Positions 60,401-64,000 of a stretch of 64,000 bases of DNA are shown in pieces. Below the pieces are notes generated by a model. The model was not told the DNA's origin. It did no database searches and saw only the letters and a list, made by a program, of their open reading frames with translations. Source of the DNA: Thunnus maccoyii (taxonomy: Eukaryota; Chordata; Actinopteri; Scombriformes; Scombridae). The number at the start of each line of letters is the position of its first letter. The first letter of the stretch is position 1. The DNA lies in NCBI RefSeq assembly GCF_910596095.1, contig NC_056548.1, positions 16,516,651-16,580,650 of the forward strand, read 5' to 3'. A program made the translations under genes and the position numbers.

Positions 60401-62913
60401 AGCTTGGCATCCAATTTATCTCATAGTACCTTCTTGTTATGAAACCATGATGTAACTCTCCTATAAAATGTATATTTTCCAACAGGGTTTGCGGAGCAGT
60501 TTACATGCTCTAAATTTGTCCAGATGGCTCCAGAGGTGAAGCAAACATTTATGTGGTGTCGAACTCAAACAAATTCACATACATACATGCAGCGAAAGAC
60601 AAGACTGAATGTGATGCAGCGTTCACCTGATTCTAATTAAGATGCATCAAAACAGCACCGTTCGGCCTCTGTGTGTGTATGTGTGTGTGTGTGTGTTCAT
60701 TGTTAACTAATCCTGGTACATAACAGAGACACCTGGTGCCTCTCTTTTTCTCCCAGGGTGCATTTCTGCAGATCCATATGTTCAAGGCTGCTGCATTCCA
60801 CAGTCATTGGAGCCCAGTGGTCCCCGGGCCTGTCACCACATTAGAGGCTCTGCTGGGACACATCACTGAGCACCTCCTCCAGCTGCTGGGGGTGGCGAAG
60901 CACCAGAGGGGGGAGGAAAGGCGCTGGGATAGAGGAAGTGCAGGGGTTCCTGTTTGGGAGGGGGGGGGGGGGGGGTCTTAAGAAATAATTCTTGCTTGGC
61001 CAGTCGCAAAGTCTTTCCAGTGTAGAGAGGGAGGGGTCCATATGTGTGTGTGTGTGTGTGTGTGTGGCACAAGGATAGGGGGTCTGGGGTCAGATGTCGC
61101 CTGATGAGTGACAGCAACAGGCTTAAAATCTTTCACCCAAACTCGCTGTCTTCTCAGGTGTATTGTCTGAAATGTTTAGATAACACTTCCAATGGGTTTT
61201 TACTGTTTCACACATAAGTCAAAGGAGGCCTGCCCTTTATAATTTAATTTACATTTGTCAAAGATGTCATCATACATTGTTAAATTTTACAGGGACAGTT
61301 TTACAGCTTTGCTGGCCTTCGCTTCACTATAAAAAGTTTCGAGTCAGAGCCTCTGACTGTATTTCACAGGATGTCAGAGTCAAGCTGTTGGATTTGGACT
61401 GTAACACAGAACTCAAAGTATCGCTGCTTCTGCTGGGAGAACTCTGGGATATTTACACTTCACAGGCAAAATTACGCTTCATTGTGCAAAATCATCTCGT
61501 ACAGACTGTCTGCCAACTACATATCTGCTGATGTGTCTATCAGTCTGTGCATCTGCAACCACTTTGGTGGGAGAAATTATGAAAACCAGGCTGTAAATTC
61601 TTCCTTTTTGTCTGAGATTGAATCAGTGTTGAGCCATGCATCCTCTCCTCCCATCCCATCGGATTCCCCTTTGGGTTTATCCCTCACTGACATCTGTTAA
61701 TCTGTAAACATACAAAATTGTCTAATCTTATTTAGCCTTCACGTCTTGTTTACTTTTGGTTTAGTCGTGCCGTGAAGGCACGGCCGCCACGCTGTGAATG
61801 AGGCTTTGTCTCCAGACCCACAGATCAAATCTCCCCCTCTAAACTGCCGCCAACCCCCTCCTGCCCCCCACCCCCGCTACCTCAAACCCTGATAGCCACA
61901 TGCAGGTATTGTACCTATCAGACGCCTCTTGAATTCACTACCATGCAGAGCAGGAGAATAAAGAGAGCGCTATAGAGCCTGCTTGTTTTGCCAGTGCGTG
62001 GTCTTCCGGGGAAATGTGTCTGGCTTTCAGATCTCTCTCATTAAAGCCCCAAGTTTCAAATTTTGCCTCGGTCTTCGACTCATGCCACTGGATTGCATCA
62101 GACATGGTTCAGTAGTCAGTGACGCTGGATGAAATCATAGAAATTGCCTCGACAGTTATTCATGACCTGTTGACAAGCTCACTGCAAGTTGTCTTTATAA
62201 AGCAAAGTATTGATACTGGCACAATAAACAGTGTAGTGAATTGTGGTCAGACTGAGGTCTCCCATTCTCACCACTTTTTCGGTCATGAACACACACACAA
62301 AATACACACACACGCACACACACACACGCACACACACACACACACAGGCTGATGTGAGGCAGTCCCTTGGCCAGCCGCGGGAGAGCTGGACTCTTTACAC
62401 TGACTTGTGTTCTTTCACCCTGGGAAGCTGATGGATGATGTTTGTTTGGTTTAGCTGTAGTGAATGTGCGCACACACACACACACACACACACATACACA
62501 TACAAAAACACACACACACACACTACCCTGACTACAACACACACAAACTAGGGGTAGAGGCTGGCTTGCCCTCTCTCATTCCCCCTGCCCTGTGTTGATT
62601 TTGGGCTCTGTTTAGAGGTTTTTTTTCCTAGTTTTCCGTCTCTTACTTCTCTGTGCGAAAACGTTAAGAGCCAACTGAGACTTTCTTCATACTCACAAGA
62701 AAAACCAGCCAACCAGTCAACTTGAGTTATAATGAGCCGTGAATCTGGAGTTACCTTCCAGGATAAAAACATGCAATATCAAACCGAAAAGACAGAGAGA
62801 AAGAAAAGACAGTTTATGATGCTCTCACCTCTTGCGCAGTCGCTCAGTAAAACAGCCTCAAAGATGAACAGCACAATCTTCAGGACTACCATACTGTCCA
62901 AAGACAACTTCAT
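35725..62913 (-). CDS. fgfrl1: Fgfrl1, fibroblast growth factor receptor-like 1 (complete coding region)
   Basis: FGFRL1 is a single-pass FGF-binding receptor without a kinase domain; it acts in FGF signalling control, cell adhesion and fusion. Coding exons: 62829-62913 (signal peptide [26 protein letters not shown]...), 45696-45968 (Ig1), 38865-38951 (acidic linker), 38439-38723 (Ig2, with basic [12 protein letters not shown] heparin-binding-type stretch), 37308-37661 (Ig3, [14 protein letters not shown]) and 35725-36167 (transmembrane helix about residues 382-402, short cytoplasmic tail). Total 1527 nt, 508 residues (human 504). The tail ends [20 protein letters not shown] then [12 protein letters not shown], the family's tandem-tyrosine and histidine-rich signature. 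Ig cysteine pairs are present in all three Ig exons. The ATG exon starts at 62924 behind a tctttcag acceptor, so a non-coding first exon lies further right. Teleosts keep fgfrl1a and fgfrl1b; I cannot tell which this is. Confidence 0.97.
36268..36835. mobile_element. Degenerate copy of the ATTAATCGATTA-type hAT-like repeat
   Basis: Contains TAGGGCTTTTCTGATTAATC at the left, TTGTTTTGTCTGACGAAGCCC in the middle and GATTAATCAATTACC at the right, parallel to the intact copy at 54138-54412. It lies in the last fgfrl1 intron. Ends are eroded. Confidence 0.45.
37669..37742. repeat. Long (CA)n microsatellite adjoining the fgfrl1 Ig3 splice acceptor
   Basis: About 74 bp of near-pure CA. On the fgfrl1 strand it reads (TG)n and ends a few bases before the GCGCGCAG acceptor at 37662-37664, occupying the position of the polypyrimidine tract. 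Confidence 0.95.
38048..38074. repeat. (CT)n microsatellite
   Basis: CT dinucleotides in the fgfrl1 intron between the Ig2 and Ig3 exons. Confidence 0.9.
39088..39402 (+). mobile_element. tRNA-derived SINE in fgfrl1 intron 2
   Basis: Shows an A box (TAGCTCAGGAGG) and a B box-like GGTTTGATCC at tRNA spacing, followed by a tRNA-unrelated body (TGTCGAAGTGTCCTTGGGCA) and a tail with CTTTGAGTGGTC and GTCCATTTACC. This is a very common percomorph SINE layout. A clear target duplication was not found. Confidence 0.75.
39403..45695. other. fgfrl1 intron 2, no gene seen
   Basis: The rest of the intron between the acidic-linker and Ig1 exons. No convincing exon was found. Two stretches look unusually non-repetitive and transcription-factor-site-like: about 40490-40680, and about 44880-45010 (several TAATTA-type homeodomain cores). 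These are candidates only. Confidence 0.35.
43154..43201. repeat. (GT)n microsatellite
   Basis: GT dinucleotides with one CT interruption, in fgfrl1 intron 2. Confidence 0.95.
46240..46661. mobile_element. hAT-type non-autonomous element with near-perfect 8-bp duplication
   Basis: The left end CAGTTATTCCAAACCT and the right end, the inverse of CAGTGGTTCCCAGCCT, form terminal inverted repeats. Flanking octamers are ATCTACAC (46232-46239) and ATCTAGAC (46662-46669), differing at one base. No transposase frame. Confidence 0.75.
48885..49100. mobile_element. Degenerate interspersed fish repeat
   Basis: GATGGTTAGCGTAGCTCACC, TAGCCTGGCTCTGTCC, CCAAAGGTTATA and TACCAGCACCAGATATAA recall an abundant percomorph repeat. 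Family and ends uncertain. Confidence 0.4.
50921..51134 (+). mobile_element. tRNA-derived SINE with perfect 13-bp target duplication
   Basis: A-box-like TAGCCGAATGGT and B-box GGTTCAAATCC at tRNA spacing, then a poly-C run, CTGTCAATTGTCG and an A-rich 3' tail. Identical AGTTCAAGGAAAG flanks both sides (50908-50920 and 51135-51147), as produced by LINE-driven retroposition. The perfect duplication suggests a fairly young insertion in fgfrl1 intron 1. Confidence 0.85.
51480..51508. repeat. (TGGGG)n run with G-quadruplex potential
   Basis: Four or more G4 runs separated by single T on the plus strand, in fgfrl1 intron 1. The fgfrl1 transcript is C-rich here, so any quadruplex would form on the template DNA strand. 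Confidence 0.85.
52499..52626. repeat. 128-bp palindromic hairpin
   Basis: Arms of 26 bp (52499-52524 and 52601-52626) are perfect inverted copies, starting ATGAAAGGCCTC and ending GAGGCCTTTCAT. Inside, CATACTTTTCC pairs with GGAAAAGTATG, leaving a short loop. No flanking duplication is clear. It may be a tiny MITE or a transcribed hairpin. Confidence 0.85.
54103..54828. mobile_element. Degenerate CAGTGGTTCCCA-type hAT-like element hosting a second element
   Basis: Left end CAGTGGTTCCCAACAACT, right end the inverse of CAGTTGTTCCTGACC. A further internal GATTCCCAACCAGGGG block suggests rearrangement. Flanking octamers do not match, so it is old or composite. It contains the intact element at 54138-54412. 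Confidence 0.45.
54138..54412. mobile_element. 275-bp hAT-type MITE with perfect 8-bp duplication
   Basis: Ends TAAAGCTGCA and the inverse of TAGAGCTGCA; identical GTTGTGAG on both sides (54130-54137 and 54413-54420). The interior has ATTAATTGATTAG and ATCGATTAATCGATTAATC palindromic blocks. A related eroded copy lies at 36268-36835. Confidence 0.85.
57414..57470. repeat. (GA)n microsatellite
   Basis: About 57 bp of GA dinucleotide in fgfrl1 intron 1. Confidence 0.95.
58335..58383. repeat. (GGA)n purine tract
   Basis: About 49 bp of mostly GGA; a homopurine tract able to form triplex DNA. Its translated poly-Arg/poly-Ser frames are artefacts. Confidence 0.9.
62288..62347. repeat. (CA)n microsatellite
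   Basis: Imperfect CA repeat about 480 bp beyond the fgfrl1 signal-peptide exon, in its coding intron 1. Confidence 0.9.
62469..62523. repeat. (CA)n microsatellite
   Basis: Second imperfect CA repeat close to the first, still in fgfrl1 intron 1. Confidence 0.9.
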
Positions 62914-62924
62914 GCTCCCTAAAT

Positions 62925-64000
62925 CTGAAAGACACATGGTCACAGTGACACAGTGCATGTGCACGCAGCAAGAGAAATCCACGGAGAATAACATTATTAT
63001 TACAGAGTTTTGGAAAATACATTGCTCAAGCCATTTCTACATACATGGCAGATATTTTTTTTAAAAAGATGTGTGAATGTGATAAATGAGGAATTATATT
63101 CTTTGATACAATATATCAATATCTGGGACAATAATACTACTATTTACAAGTCAGTTTTCATGTCACTAACACAGTTTTTCTGACTTTTTCTTTAGTTGAC
63201 CTCAGTGGTTTCCAAACTAGACTCCAGGGACCTTTTGGGGTCAGTGAGAAGGTCTGAAGGGTCTAAAATGGATCCAAAGTGGAGTCAAATTGTAAATATT
63301 GCTAAAACAATAAATAAGTTTCATATATAGTAACATTACAGCTAAAGTCAGACACTAGGTTTGAGGGCTGTCTGGGACTTTTTTTAGGGTCCTAGTAAAG
63401 TAGGCTAATCATTCAAATAGCTAACAAAGGTTTGAGATTTTAAACTGTAAATGAAAACGTCTTTTTTTTGCTAGTTTATACTTGCTGTACATTTGCTGTG
63501 TATTTGCTTCCAGTAAACTATCACTACTGCCCATTTGTAGCTTGTATAAGCATGCACATAAATAGGTAGTGCTAGATAAAAAGAGATAAAAGTTACCCTT
63601 TATTTATGTAGCTGACATACCTGGATGTTGAATGAATGAAGTCAACCTTGTATCAGCCTCTTGACAGAAATGCTTTCAGCTAAAGTCCGTGTTGAGTCCA
63701 TGAATCAACAGTGACAGTGGCCGACTCTTCGCGGACCTCTAACGGACCTGCGAGCGCTTGTCTCTGGGGTAAAATAACGGATTCAAGAGCGGAATAAAAC
63801 AGGAAACTTCCATAAAGCGCAGTAAAAGTCCCACATGCTAATTTTGAAAAACACGGGGCAGTCCGGTCTGTGTAGTCCGCTTCGTCTACCAAGTGACTTT
63901 TCCAGTGAGTGCGCACACAGCGGAGGCTTGTTGTCCGTCCCAGCGCTGCTACTGCGGGCCAATCAGAGCCCGCAGAGGCCGGACGCTGTTAACTCTTTAT
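62925..64000. other. Upstream of the fgfrl1 ATG exon; possible promoter/non-coding exon at the right end
   Basis: The fgfrl1 ATG exon begins at 62924 after an acceptor, so this is intron and further 5' sequence. From about 63680 the sequence becomes more CpG-rich, with a CCAAT box near 63959, which could be the fgfrl1 promoter and first exon; no clear donor could be chosen. A CAGTGGTTTCCAAACT repeat end lies near 63206. Confidence 0.35.

Larger units (their letters stand above)
45969..62828. other. fgfrl1 intron 1 of the coding region (17 kb)
   Basis: Separates the signal-peptide exon from the Ig1 exon. It holds several mobile elements, simple repeats and a long hairpin, listed separately. 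No additional coding exon was recognised on either strand. Large first introns of signalling genes often carry enhancers; that is inference here. Confidence 0.6.

Noticed and set aside
1..64000. CRISPR arrays, operons, phage or plasmid functions
   Set aside because: None present; the direct repeats seen are microsatellites and transposon ends in vertebrate DNA.

Overview
This window is vertebrate nuclear DNA, almost certainly from a ray-finned (teleost, probably percomorph) fish. The genes are split into many small exons with GT-AG introns. The recognisable proteins are vertebrate orthologues. Introns are full of fish-type DNA transposons (hAT, piggyBac-like, Tc1), tRNA-derived SINEs and (CA)n microsatellites. 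No prokaryotic, viral or CRISPR features were seen. Exon boundaries below were joined by hand by checking splice sites and codon phase. For kif15, tacc3, rd3l and fgfrl1 every junction keeps frame and the summed CDS is a whole number of codons.

Layout, left to right. (1) 176-10379, minus strand: 5' part of tdrd9, a piRNA-pathway DEAH-type RNA helicase with Tudor domain; nine coding exons are present and the rest lies off the left edge. (2) 7612-9173, plus strand: rd3l, a two-coding-exon retinal-degeneration-3-like gene lying wholly inside tdrd9 intron 1. (3) 10541-11629: a TTAA-flanked piggyBac-like element in the tdrd9/kif15 spacer. (4) 12440-24457, minus: complete kif15, a kinesin-12 spindle motor, 35 coding exons, 1381 codons. 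(5) 27494-33496, plus: complete tacc3, a spindle coiled-coil adaptor, 16 coding exons, 870 codons. (6) 35725-62913, minus: complete fgfrl1 coding region, 6 coding exons, 508 codons, with a 17-kb first coding intron; its non-coding first exon is upstream, near or beyond the right edge.

Functional themes. kif15 and tacc3 are divergent neighbours (start codons 3.0 kb apart). Both encode mitotic-spindle proteins, and each start region has a CCAAT box next to a CHR-like hexamer, the hallmark of G2/M genes. tacc3 and fgfrl1 are convergent; their human orthologues both lie on 4p16.3, so this linkage looks ancestral. A near-perfect CTCF core sits between them. The fgfrl1 Ig3 exon is preceded by a long (TG)n tract where a polypyrimidine tract is expected, a configuration that can make splicing length-sensitive.

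I found no evidence for a wholly new biological system. The points most worth a second look are the mitotic gene pair with matching promoter motifs, the TG-repeat splice acceptors of fgfrl1, a 128-bp near-perfect hairpin in fgfrl1 intron 1, the tripled DFD-INPF motif in Tacc3, and several transposons with intact target-site duplications.
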